Below, one piece after another: positions 35,942 to 47,998 of a DNA stretch of 64,000 nt. This DNA comes from Scylla paramamosain. Lineage: Eukaryota > Arthropoda > Malacostraca > Decapoda > Portunidae. How positions within the stretch are numbered: the first letter of the stretch is position 1; every line of letters starts with the position of its first letter. The stretch covers positions 11,690,001-11,754,000 of the forward strand of contig NC_087163.1 of the NCBI RefSeq assembly GCF_035594125.1, written 5' to 3'. A program made the translations under genes and the position numbers. Under the pieces are notes generated by a model. It was not told where the DNA came from and ran no database searches. It saw only the letters and a program-made list of their open reading frames with translations.

Positions 35942-38900
35942 TCTTTTCAGTGTTTGTGAGCGTGTTACGCAATAAAGCCCTAAAAGCCAGGGCAATCACA
36001 TTACATGGGAATAAAACCAAATTTTACCAAGAACTTACCTTTAAGTGTTTTTGAGCTCGTTACATACCAAAACGCTAAAACGCATGCAAAATACATTTTA
36101 TGGAGAAACAGAATAACATTACCAAATACATGTATTTTGAGTGTTTTTTTTTATCATGTTATGTATAAAAACGCTTAAATACATACAAAGAACCTTATGT
36201 TTGGGAAACGAAAGAACATTACGAGAAACGTGTATTATGAGTGATTTTTAAGTTCCTTCAGTACGAAAAAGCTAAAACCCACAAATTTAGAAAAATAAAT
36301 AAATAAAAAAAAATGGGATTTAAAAAATTTTTTTTTTGGTTATTCATCTTCATAGGTACCGAGATGCTAAAATCCTGCCAAAATTCTCGGAATTTTTGTG
36401 GAAAAAAGAATATTATTATAGAAGTTAATTATAGCTTTTTTTTCCGGATTGTTATGTACCAAACCCTAAAGACACCTAAATAAGGAAGTTAAAGGACTTT
36501 ACCAGAAACCTGTCTTTTCAGTGTTTTTCAGCATGTTAGGCACCAAAACGATAAATAATATGGAAGTCAGTCAATATGTGAATCGAAAAGAAAATTACTG
36601 AAAACGTGTCTTTTCAGTGTTTTACGTAGAAAAACGCTAAAGCGGATACAAACCATCCTATATGAAGAAATAGAATAACATTACCAAAAAGATATATTTT
36701 GAATGTTTTTGAGCTTGTTACCTACAAAAAATGCAAAAATGTATGTAAAGCACTCTGTATTAGGAAACAAAAGGACATTAGGAGAAACGTGTATAATGAG
36801 TATTTTATAGTTTTAAAAGAATCATCGTGTATATAGAGAAATTTCTTAAATACCAAAATGAATAAATGCATGAATAACACTTTTATTAGATAAACAGAAC
36901 TACCTTACCAAATTGTGTATTTTGAGTGTTTTTCACATTCTTAGTTACGAAAATGCCAAATTACATGCGAAACTACGATCATTTGGGAAAAAAAAAAATG
37001 ACATTACCAGAAAAGTGTCTTTTGAGTGTTTTTCAGATTGATATGCAACAAAGCACTAAAAAGCAGAACGATCACTTTACATGGGAATAAAACCAACTTT
37101 TTCGAAGAATTTACCTTTAAGTGTTTATTAACCCCTTATATACCAAACCCCTAAAACGCATGCAAAACAAACTTTATGGAAAAACAGAATAACATTACCA
37201 AAAACAGGTATTTTGAGTGTTTTTGATCATGTTATCTATAAAAACGCTAAAGTACATGCAAAGAACATTATGTTTGGGAACCAAAAGGACATTATGAGAA
37301 ACGTGTATTATGAGTGTTTTTTAAGTTCCTTAAGTACCAAAAAGCTTAAACCCACAAATAACACTCTTTATTTAAAAAAATATAAAAAAATTAAAAAATT
37401 AAAATAAATAGGATTTTTTTTTTTTTTGTAATTCATATTCATAGGTACTGACATGCCAAAATTCTGGGAAAATTCAGGGCAATTATGTGATAAAAGAATA
37501 TTATCAAAAAAGTTAATTTCAGCTTTTTTTTTCGAACTGTTATCTACCAAGCCCTAAAGTGCATGCAAAGCCTCCTATATGAGGAAATAAAACGACCTTA
37601 AAAGAAATCTGTCTTTTGAGTGTTTTTCAGAATTTTAGGCACCAAAACGATTTAAGTTACTCACTTTATATGGGAATCCAAAACAAAACTACTGAAAACG
37701 TGTCTTCTCAGTGATTTACGTAGAAAAAACGCTAAAACGGATGCAAACCAACCAATATAAAAAAAATAGAAAAACATTACCAAAAATGAATATTTTGAGT
37801 GTTTTTGAGCTTGTTACCTACAAAAAACGCAAAAATTGATGCAAAGCACTCTATATTAGGAAATAAAAGGACATTGCAAGAAAAGTGTATAATGAGTGTT
37901 TTATAGTTCAAAAGAACCAAAAGGAAGAAAACGCAAAAACTTGTGGATATAGAGAAGTTTCCTAGATACCAAAATGCTTAAACTCATGAATAACATTCCT
38001 AATTGAGAAACAGAACAACCTTACTAAATGCGTGTATTTTGAGAGCTTTTTACATTTTTAGTTAAAAAAAAACCCAAATTGCATGCGAAACCAGCTTTAT
38101 GTGAGAAAAAAATGACATTACCAGAAAAAATGTCTTATGAGTGTTTTTGAGCATGATAGCCAATAAAGCACTAAAAAGCAGGGCAATCACATTACATTTG
38201 AATAAAACCAATTTTTATCAAGAACTTGCCTTTAAGTGTTTTGAGCTCCTTATATACTAAACCACTAAAACGCATGCAAAACAAACTTTATGGAGAAACA
38301 GAATGAAATTACCAAAAACATGTATTTTGAGTGTTTTTGATCATGTTATCTTTAAAAACGCTTAAATACATGAAAAGAACCTTATATTTGGGAAACAAAA
38401 GGACATTACGAGAAACGTATATTATGAGTGTTTTTAAGTTTGTTAAGTACCAAAAACCTAAAGCCCACTCTTTATTTAGAAAAAAGTAAATAAATAAATA
38501 TAAAAATAAAAAAAATATTTTTTTTTTGTTATTCATCTTCATAGGTACCGAAATGCCAAAATTCTGGGAAAATTCAAGACAATTATATGATAAGAGAATA
38601 TTATCAAAAAAGTTGATTTTAGCTTTTTTTCGGACTTATGTACCAAACCCTAAAGTGCATACAAAGCCTTTTATATAAGGAAATTAAACGACCTTACCAG
38701 AAATCTGTCTTTTGAGTGTTTTTCAGCATGTTACGCACCAAAATGATAAATAATAAGGAACTCACTTTATATGGGAATCCAAAACAAAATAATTGAAAAC
38801 GTGTCTTCCCAGTGTTTTACGTAGAAAAACGCTAAAATGGGTGCAAACCAACCGATATCAAGAATTAGAAAAAAAAACATTACCAAAAAGGTATATTTTG

Positions 38901-41900
38901 AGTGTTTTTGAGCTTGTTACCTACAAAAAAAAAAACGCTGAAATTGATACAAAGCACTCTATTTTGGGATACAAAGAGACATTGCGATAAAAGTGTATAA
39001 TGAGTGTATTAAAGTTCAAAAGAACAACAAGGCAAAAAACGCAAAAACTCGTGTATATGGAGAAGTTTCCTAGATACCAAAATGCTGAAATACATGAATA
39101 ACACACATAATTGAGAAACAGAACAACCTTACCAAATTCATGCATTTTGAGTGTTTTTTATATTCTTAGTTACCAAAAACCCAAATTTCATGCGAAACCA
39201 GATTTAAGTGGGAAAACATGACATTTCCAGAAAAAGGTCTTTTGAGTGTTTTTGAGCGTGATAGGCAATAAAGCACTAAAAAGCAGGGCAATCACTTTTC
39301 ATTGGAATAAACCCAATTTTAACCAAGAACTTGCCTTTAAACGTTTTTGAGCTCCTTATATACCAAACCGCTAAAACGCATGCAAAACAAACTTTATGGA
39401 GAAACAGAATAACATTACCAAAAACATGTAATTTGGGTGTTTTTTTATCATGTTATCTATAAAAATGCTTAAATACATGGAAAGAACATTATGTTTGGGA
39501 AACAAAAGGACATTACGAGAAACGTGTATTATGAGTGTTTTTTTTTTAAGTTCCTTAAGTACCAAAAAGCTGAAACCCACAAATAACACTCTATATTTAG
39601 AAAAAAAATAGGATTTTTTTTTCCATCTTCATAGGTACCGAGATGCCAAAATTCTGGGAAAATTCAGGAAAATTATATGAACAAAATAATATTATCAAAA
39701 AAGTTAATTTTAGCTTTTTTTCGGACTGTTATGTACCAAACCCTAAAGTGCATGGAAAACCTCTTATATGAGGAAATTAAACGAACTTAACAGATATCTG
39801 TCTTTTGAGTGTTTTTCAGCATGTTAGGCACCAAAATGATAAATAATAAGGAACTCACTCTATATGGGAATCCAAAACAAAATTACTGAAAATGTATCTT
39901 CTTAGTGTTTTACGTAGAAAAACGCAAAAACTCGTGTATATACAAGTTTCTTAGATACCAAAATGCTGAAACTCATGAATAACAATCTTAATTCAGAAAC
40001 AGAACAACCTAAGCAAATGCCTGTATTTTGAGTGTTTTTCATATTCCTAGTTAGCAATACCCAAAATAGCATGCGAAACTAGCTTTATGAGGGAAAAATA
40101 TGACATTAACAGAAGTGTCTTTTAATTGTTTTTTAGCGTGTTAGGCAATGAAGTACTAAAAAGCAGGGCAATCAGATTACATGGGAATAAATCCAACTTT
40201 TACCAATATTTTGCAAATATGTGTTTTTGAGCTCCTTACATACCAAACCGCTAAAACGCATGGAAAACAAACTTTATGGAGAAACAGAATAACATTACCA
40301 AAAACATATATTTTGAGTGTTTTTGATAATGTTATCTATAAAAACGCTTAAATACATGCAAAGAACCTTATGTTTTGGAAACAAGGACATTACGAGAAAC
40401 GTGAATTATGAGTGTTTTTAAGTTCCATGACTACTAAAAAAGCTAAAACCCACAAATAACACTCGTTATGTAGAAAAAATAAAATATAAAAAAATAAATA
40501 AACAAAAGGATTTTCTTTTCTTTATTTTTTTTTGTTATTCAACTTCATAGGTACCGAGATGCCAAAATTCTGGGAAAAATTAGGGCAATTATATAGGAGA
40601 ATATTATCAAAAAAAGTTGATATTAGCTTTTTTTTGGACTGTTATGTACCAAACACTAAAGTGCATGCAAAGCCTCCCATATGAGGAAATTAAACGACCC
40701 TACCAGAATTCTGTGTTTTGAGTGTTTTTCAGCATGTTAGGCACCAAAACGATAAATAATAAGGAACTCACTTTATATGGGAATCCAAAACAAAATCATT
40801 GAAAACGTGTCTTCTCATTGTTTTACGTAAAAAAACGCTAAAACGGATGCAAACCAACCAATATCAAGAATTAGAAAAAACATTACCAAAAAGGTATATT
40901 TTGAGTGTTTTTGATCTTGTTACCTACAAAAAAACGCGAAAATTGATACAAAGCACTCTATATTGGGAAAGAAAGGGACATTGCGAGAAAAGTGAATAAT
41001 GAATGTTTTATAGTTGAAAAGAACCACAAGGCAAAAAACGCAAAAACTCGTGTATATGGAGAAGTTTCCTATATACCAAAATGCTGAAACTCATGAATAA
41101 CACTCTTAATTGAGAAACAGAACAACTTTACTAAATGCGTGTATTTTGACTGCTTTTCACATTCTTAGTTACCAAAATCCCAAATTGCATGCGAAACCAG
41201 CTTTATGTGGGAAAAATATGACATTACCGGAAAAGTGTCTTTTCAGTGTTTTTGATCGTGATAGGCAATAAAGCACTAAAAAGCAGGGGAGTCACTTTAC
41301 ATGGCAATAAAATCAATTTTTACCAAGAACTTGCCTTTAAGTGTTTTGAGCTCCTTAGATACCAAAACGCTAAAACGCATGGAAAACACACTTTATGGAG
41401 AAAGAGAATAGCATTACCAAAAACATATATTTTGAGTGTTTTTGATCATGTTACCAATAAAAACGCTTAAATACATGCAAAGAACCCTATTTTTTGGGAA
41501 ATGAAAGGACATTGCGAGAAACGTGTATTACGAGTGTTTTTAAGATCATTTACCAAAAAGCTAAAAGCCACAAATAACACTCTTTATTGAGAAAAAAATG
41601 AAAAAAATAAAAAAATACGATATTTTTTTTCTTTTTCATCTTCACAGGTACCTAGATGCCAAAATTTGGGCAAAATTCAGGAAATTATGAGTTAATTATC
41701 AAAAAAAATTTATTTTAGCTTTTTTTTCGTACTGTTATGTACGAAACCCTAAAGTGCATGCACCTATATGTGGAAATTAAACGTCTTTGCCAGAAAACTG
41801 TCTTATGAGTGTTTTTCAGCTTCTTAGGCACCATAACCGTAAATAGCATGCAAGTCACTCTATATGGGAATCTAAAACAAAATTACTGAAAACGTGTCTT

Positions 41901-42094
41901 TTTGGTGTTTTACATAGAAAAACGCTAAAACGGATGCAAACCAACCAATAAGAAGAAATAAAATAACATTACCAAAAAGGTATATTTTGAGTGTTTTTGA
42001 GCTTCTTACCTACAAAAAACGCGAAAATGGATGCAAAGCACTCAATATTGGAAACAAAAGGACATTACGAAAAACGTGTATAATGAGTGTTTAA
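35942..42094 (+). repeat. Satellite array, forward block 8
   Basis: Regular plus-oriented HOR units have landmarks near 36358, 37443, 38552, 39634, 40550 and 41650. Four intervals are 1.08-1.11 kb and one is 916 bp, shortened by a monomer deletion near 39915. Every unit has its inverted partner in the right arm between 55380 and 61140. No gene is seen. Confidence 0.92.
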
Positions 42095-42110
42095 TTACAC
42101 TGTATAACAA
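42095..42110 (+). repeat. Left terminal inverted repeat
   Basis: TTACACTGTATAACAA is the complement of 43444-43459 with one mismatch at the eleventh base. It sits exactly where the satellite sequence stops. Confidence 0.8.
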
Positions 42111-42250
42111 TGGAAAAAAAACGGAAATGAGACTATCCTTTTCTAGAGTTATTTTTTGCGTAGATTACGAATATAACATCCATTTCTTTCTGTGACTCTC
42201 CAGTTCTTCATAAATAGCAGTGCCCGCAATGTCTAACTGAACGGTATTTT

Positions 42251-43167
42251 TTGTTGCTTTTACCCAATGAGTGGAGGCTATTTATAGATGGATCCCTTTA
42301 CAGCATAAAAGCAGTTCTGTTGCACATTGGGAACACCATGCCTTCAGTTCCAGTTGCTTACTCAGTCATTTTAAGAGAGACATATGAGAACCTTGCTTTT
42401 ATTCTAGACCGCAAAAGTTACAAAGAGCATGAGTGGTTAATTTGTGCAGACTTGAAAGTAGTAGCCATACTTAATGGGCTACAAACTGGATACACCAAAT
42501 TTATGTGCTTTTTTGCAAGTGGGACAGTAGGGCCAGATCAGAACATTATATACGCTCAGAATGGCCATTTCGGGAATCTATGACGCTTGGATGCCATAAT
42601 GTAATTTATGAGCCACTAGTTAAGAAGGAGAAAATCATTTTGCCACCACTGCATATAAAACTAGGCGTAATGAAGCAATTTACCAAAGCACTGCAACATA
42701 ACAAGCCATGTTTCCAGTATCTCAAAGGGATCTTCCCTAAAATTAGTGATGCCAAGATTAAAGAGGGTATATTTGTAGGCCCTCAGATTCGCAAGCTTAT
42801 AAATGATGAGGACTCTGAGGCGACAATGGATGAACCTGAGCTAGCGGCCTGGCATGCATTCAAAGATGTATGCAAAGGGCTTCTGGGAAAGCACCAAGAG
42901 TCCCAGCGAGAGCGTAAAGTGGAGAGGCTAATCAAATGCTACCAAGATCTCGGATGCAATATGTCACTGAAGATACACTTTCTTCATTCTCATCTGTCCT
43001 TCTTCCCAGAGAACGCAGCAGATGTGAGTGATGAACATGGAGAGAGGTTCCATCAAGATATAGCGTCAATGGAAAACAGGTACAAGGGAAAATGGAGCCC
43101 TGCTATGCTGGCTGACTTCTGTTGGAACCTGAAGCGTGACACGCCTGAGACGTCTTATAAAAGATGA
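42251..43167 (+). pseudogene. Fragment of a multicopy arthropod transposon-associated protein, frameshifted
   Basis: Two overlapping frames make up one protein remnant. The first (42251-42583) begins without an ATG at a WRLFIDGS segment and is in register up to about 42510. The second (from about 42505 to the TGA at 43165) continues with CKWDSRA, PPLHIKLG, FVGPQIR, a CNMSLKIHFLHSHL segment and GERFHQDI, then ends near WNLKRD. The frame changes inside a run of six Ts at 42509-42514, so a one-base slippage deletion is likely. I recall this set of motifs from a large uncharacterised protein family repeated many times in insect, spider and crustacean genomes. I cannot name its catalytic residues. 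The lack of a start codon suggests N-terminal truncation. Calling it a transposase is an inference from its place between inverted repeats. Confidence 0.75.
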
Positions 43168-43443
43168 AGTAAATACTAGATTGTAGGTTAATACATTATA
43201 TGAAGCTAACAAACATTATATATTAATTAAATAAATACAATGAAGACATTTAATCTGACTTTGGGAGCAAAATACATTTATGGAATCTTGGAAATCTCTA
43301 TTAATTGCATAATTATTAAAACAGCGATTTACAAAAAATTGTGACGTGGCATGAAATTTTTGTTATCAAATTTGAATTCAGCACACACTGAACTTCATAA
43401 TAAAACGTACATGAGAACTATGTTTTCTTCTTAACCCTGAAAT

Positions 43444-43459
43444 TTGTTGTACAGTGTAA
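43444..43459 (-). repeat. Right terminal inverted repeat
   Basis: TTGTTGTACAGTGTAA mirrors the left end. Satellite sequence resumes right after it at TTTTTGAGCAAAAGGACTTG. Confidence 0.8.
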
Positions 43460-43474
43460 TTTTTGAGCAAAAGG

Positions 43475-43500
43475 ACTTGTGGTTCACCAGAACCACAAGT
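43475..43500. other. Perfect 10-bp hairpin inside the satellite
   Basis: ACTTGTGGTT and AACCACAAGT form a perfect stem with loop CACCAG. Ordinary copies have only the AACCACAAGG half. The same hairpin is at 55335-55360 in the right arm, which makes it a strong marker for the pairing of the arms. Confidence 0.8.
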
Positions 43501-46500
43501 CAAAAAACGCAAAAACTAGTGTACATAAAGAAGTTTTTTAGATACCAAAATGCTAATAAAACTCTTGAATAACAATATTAATTGAGAAACAGAACAATCT
43601 TACCAAATGCGTGTATTTTGAGTGTTTTTCACATTCATAGTTAGCAAAACCCCAAATAGCACGCGAAACTACGTTGGAAAAAAAAATGACATTACCAGAA
43701 GTGTCTTTTGAGTGTTTTTGAGTGTGTTAGACAATAAATCACAAAAAAAAAACAGGGCAATCACATTACATGGGAATAAAACCAACTTTTTACCAAGAAC
43801 TTGCCTTGAAGTGTTTTTGACCTCCTTACAAACCAAAACGCTAAAACGCATTCAAAAAATCATTTATGGAGATGCAGAATAACATTACTAAAAACATGTG
43901 TTTTAAGTGTTTTTGATCATGTTACCTACAAAAAACGCTTAAATACATGCAAAGAACCCTATGTTTGGGAAACGAAAGGACATTACGAGAAACGTGTATT
44001 AGGACCGTTTTTAAGTTCCTTAAGTACCAAAACGTTAAAACCCACAAATAACACTCTGTATAGAGAAAAAATAAATAAATAAATATAGCTATTTTTCTTA
44101 TATTGATTTTCATAGGTACCAAGACGCCAAAATTCTGCCAAACTTCAGGGAATTCATGTGGAAAAAATAACATTATCAAAAAAGTTAATTATAGCTCTTT
44201 TTCGGATTTTTATGTACCAAACTCTAAAGTGCATGCCACCTATATAAGGAAGTTAAACGATTTTACAAAAAAGCTGTCTTTTCAGTGTTTTTCAGCATGT
44301 TAGGCACCAAAACGATAAATAATATGGAAGTCAGTCAAAATGTGAATCCAAAACAAAAATACTGAAAACGTGTCTTTTCAGTGTTTTAAGTAGAAAAACG
44401 CTAAAACGGATGCAATCCAACAAATATGAAGAAATAGAATAACATTACCAAAAAGTGTTTTTGAGCTTTTTACCTACAAAAAACGCGCAAAAGGATGGAA
44501 AGCACTCTATATTGAGAAGCAAAAGGACATTACGAGAAACGTGTATAATGAGTGTTTTATAGTTTCACAAGAACCACAAGGCAAAAAACGCAAAAACTCG
44601 TCTATATAGAGAAGTTTCTAACATACCAAAACGCTAAAACTCATGAATAACACTTTTAATTGAAAAACAGAACTACCTTACCAAATGTGTGTATTTTGAG
44701 TGTTTTTCACATTCTTAGTTACGAAAATCCCAAATTACATGCGAAACTATCTTTATGTGGTAAAAAAAAAATGACATTACCAGAAAAGTGTCTTTTTAGT
44801 GTTTTTGAGCGTTATATGCAAAAAAAAAAACACTAAAACGCAGAACAATCACATTACATTGAAATAAAACCAAATTTTACGAAGAACTTGCCTCTAAGTG
44901 TTTTTCAACTCCTTTAATACCAAAACGCTAAACGCATGCAAAACAACCTTTATGGAGAAACAGAATAACATTACCAAAAACATGTATTTTTATTGTTTTT
45001 GATCATGTTACCTATAAAATCGCTTAAATACATGGAAAGAACCCTATGTTTGTGAAACGAAAGGACATTACAAAAATCGTGTATTATGAGCATTTTTAAG
45101 TTCCTTACGTACCAAAAATCTAAAACCCACAAATAACACTCTTTATAGAGAAAAAAAAATAAAAAAAATAGATTTTTTTTGTTATTCATCTTCATAGGTA
45201 ACGAGATGCCAAAATTCTGAGAAATTTCAGGGAAATTATGTGAAAAAAAAAATAATTTTAGCTTTTTCCGGAGTTATGTACGAAGTGCATGCAAACCCAC
45301 CTATATGGGTAAGTTACAAGACTTTACAAGAAACGTGTCTTTGGGAGTTTTCAGCAATTTCAACAGTATTACTGAAAACGTGTCTTTTCAGTTTTAGCGT
45401 AGAACGCTAAAACGGATGCAAACCAACCAATATGAAGAAATAGAATAACATTAAAAAAAGTTGAGTGTTTTTGAGCTTGTTACCTACAAAAAACGCAAAA
45501 AATGAATGCAAAGCAGCCTATATTGGGAAAGAAAAGGATATTACAAGAAAATTGTATAATGAATGTTTAAATAGTTTTCAAGAACCAAAAGGCAAAAAAC
45601 GCAAAACTCGTATACGAGTATATGGAGAAGTTTCTTAGACACCAAAATGCTGAAACTCATGAATAACACTCTTAATTGAGAAACAGAACAATTTTAGGAA
45701 ATGAGTGTATTTTGAGTGTTTTTTTTCACATTCTTAGTGGTCCAACCCCAAATTACATGCGAAATTGTGGAAAAAAAATGAAATTACTAGAAAAGTGTCT
45801 TTTTAGTGTTTTTCAGCGTGTTAGGCAATTAAGCACTAAAAAGCAGGGCAATCATATTACATGGGAATATAACCGACTTTTTCCAAGAACTTGCCTTTGT
45901 TTTTTTTGAGCTCGTTACATACCAAAACGCTAAAACCCATGCAAAACACCCTTTATGGAAAAACAGAATAACATTATCAAAAACATGTATTTTGAGTGTT
46001 TTTGAGCTTGTTACCAATAAAAATGCTTAAATACATGCAAAGAACCCTATGTTTGGGAATGAAAGGACATTACGAGGAATGTGTATTATGAGTGTTTATA
46101 AGTTCCTTAAGTACCAAAAAGCTAAAACCCACAAATAACACTCTTTATAGAGAGAAAAAAAATAAAAAAAATAAAAAAATAGCATTTTTTTCATTGATCT
46201 TCATAGGCACTGAGATGCCAAAATTCTGGCAAAATTCAGGAAAATTACGTGAAAAAAGAATATTATGAAAGAGGTAAATTTTAGCTTTTTTTTTCCGGAC
46301 TGTTATGTACCAAACACTAAAGTGTATGCAAAGCCACCTATATGGGGAAATTAAACGACTTTACAAGAAACCTGTCTTTTGAGTGTTCTTCAGCATGTTA
46401 GGCATCAAAACGATAAATAATATAGAAGTCACTCTATATGGGAATCCAAAACAAAATTACTGAAAACGTGTTTTTTCTGTGTTTTACGTAGAAAAAAACG

Positions 46501-46737
46501 CTAAAACGGATGGAAACCAACCAATATGAAGAAATAGAATAACATTACCAAAAAGGTATATTTTGAGTTACCTATAAAAACGCTTAAATACATGTAAAGA
46601 ATTTTATCTTTAGGAAACAAAAGGACATTACGAGAAACGAGTATTATGAGTGTTTTTACGTTCCTTACGTACCAAAAAGCTTAAACCCACAAATAACACT
46701 CTATATAGAGAAAAAATAAATAAATGAAAAAATAGCA

Positions 46738-46765
46738 TTTTTTTTTTTTTTTTTTTTTTTTTTTT
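46738..46765. repeat. 28-base T run
   Basis: This is an uninterrupted run of about 28 Ts in the A/T island of a HOR unit, the longest homopolymer in the window. Its length may be unreliable in any assembly. Confidence 0.85.
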
Positions 46766-46852
46766 GTTATTAATCTTCATAGGTATCGAGATGCCAAAAT
46801 TCTGGCAAAATTCAGGGAAATTATGTGAAAAAAGAATATCAAAAAAGTTAAT

Positions 46853-46870
46853 ACCGTTACCGTTACCGTT
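46853..46870 (+). repeat. Three tandem ACCGTT hexamers
   Basis: Three copies of ACCGTT replace the usual single GGACTGTTATGTACC context. The right-arm partner near 53640 has only one copy, so the expansion arose after the arms separated. Confidence 0.8.
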
Positions 46871-47186
46871 ATGTACCAAACCCTAAAGTGCATGTAGAGC
46901 TACCTATATTGGGAAATTAAACGACTTTACCTGAAACCTGTCTTTTGCCTTTTTTTCAGTATGTTAGGCACCAAAACAATAAATAATATGGAAATCACTC
47001 TGTATGGGAATCCAGAACAAAATTACTGAAAACGTGTCTTTTCAGTGTTTTACGTAGAAAAACGCTAAAAAGAATGCAAATCAACCAATATCATGAAATA
47101 GAATAATATTACCAAAAAGGTATTTTTTTTGTGTTTTTGAGCGAAAATGGATGCAAATCTCTCTATATTGGGAAACAAAAGGACAT

Positions 47187-47198
47187 TATATATATATA
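47187..47198. repeat. Short (TA)6 tract, left-arm counterpart of the long tract
   Basis: Six TA units lie between GGACAT and GAATAACATTACC at a join between two monomers. The same flanks surround the 474-bp tract at 52850-53323 in the right arm. Confidence 0.85.
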
Positions 47199-47998
47199 GA
47201 ATAACATTACCAAAAAGGTATATTTTGAGTGTTTTTGAGCTTCTTACCTACAAAAAACGCGAAAATGCATGCAATCCACTCTATATTTGGAAACAAAAGG
47301 AGATTACGAGAAACGTGTATAATGAGTATTTTATAGTTTCACAAGAACCACAAGGCAAAAAACGCAAAAAACTCGTGTATGTGGAGAAGTTTCTTAGATA
47401 CCAAAATGCTGAAACTCATGAATAACACTCTGAATTCAGAAACAGAACAACCTTACCAAATGGGTGTATTTTGAGTGTTTTTCACGTTCTTAGTTACCAG
47501 AACCCCAAATTTCATGCGAAACTAGCTTTATGTGGGAAAGAAATGACATTACAAGAAAAGTGTATTTTGAGTGTTTTTGAGCGTGTTAGGCAATAAAGCA
47601 CTAAAAAGGAGGGCAATCATATTACATGGGAATAAAACCAACTTTTACCAAGAACTTGCCTTTAAGTGTTTTTGAGCTCCTTATATACCAAATCGCTAAA
47701 ACGCATGCAAAACAACCTTTATAGAGAAACAGATTAACATTACCAAAAACAAGTATTTTGAATGTTTTTGATCATGTTATCTCTAAAAACGCTTAAATAC
47801 ATGCAAAGAACCCTATGTCTGGGAAACAAATGGACATTACGAGAAACGTGTATCACGAGTGTTTTTAAGTTCCATAAGTACCAAAAAGCTAAAACCTCTT
47901 TATAAAGAAAAAAAATAAAAAAAATAGGATTTTTTTTAGGGGGGTATTCTTCATAGGTACCGAGATGCCAAAAGTGTGGCAAAATTTAGTGAAATTAT

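Larger units (their letters stand above)
42095..43459 (+). mobile_element. DNA transposon-like element with 16-bp terminal inverted repeats
   Basis: A 1365-bp insertion of non-satellite sequence is bounded by TTACACTGTATAACAA and the complement TTACACTGTACAACAA (15 of 16 identical). Inside is a broken ORF (42251-43167). The stretches 42111-42250 and 43168-43443 have no recognisable gene; the latter is A/T-rich with possible AATAAA signals near 43227 and 43401. The matching position in the right palindrome arm (about 55375) lacks the element, which confirms that it is an insertion. The target duplication is not clear because AATT lies on both sides. The element is probably an internally deleted, non-autonomous copy. 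Confidence 0.82.
27930..47998. repeat. Left arm of a large imperfect palindrome
   Basis: Read in reverse complement, the right arm (52065-64000) follows this arm from 47998 back to about 27930. Shared private marks include the ATTCTTTGGGAATCG junction (33886 and 63710), the ACTTGTGGTT hairpin (43475 and 55335), the GAATTCAGAAACAGAA variant (47433 and 52610) and the GCAGGGGAGTCACTTTACA variant (41283 and 56195). Subtracting the LTR element, the DNA element and the segment absent on the right leaves about 11.3 kb. In one 150-bp stretch near 47400 I counted five substitutions and a 4-bp gap. The arm probably continues left at array level, but the right side is cut by the window end. Confidence 0.85.
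43460..47998 (+). repeat. Satellite array, forward block 9
   Basis: Plus-oriented HOR units have landmarks near 44117, 45209, 46207, 46790 and 47959. The 583-bp interval reflects a deletion that joins monomers near 46568. The segment 45099-46815 has no counterpart in the right arm. The block ends abruptly at 47998, where the sequence jumps into the divergent monomers also seen at 6731. No gene is seen. Confidence 0.9.
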
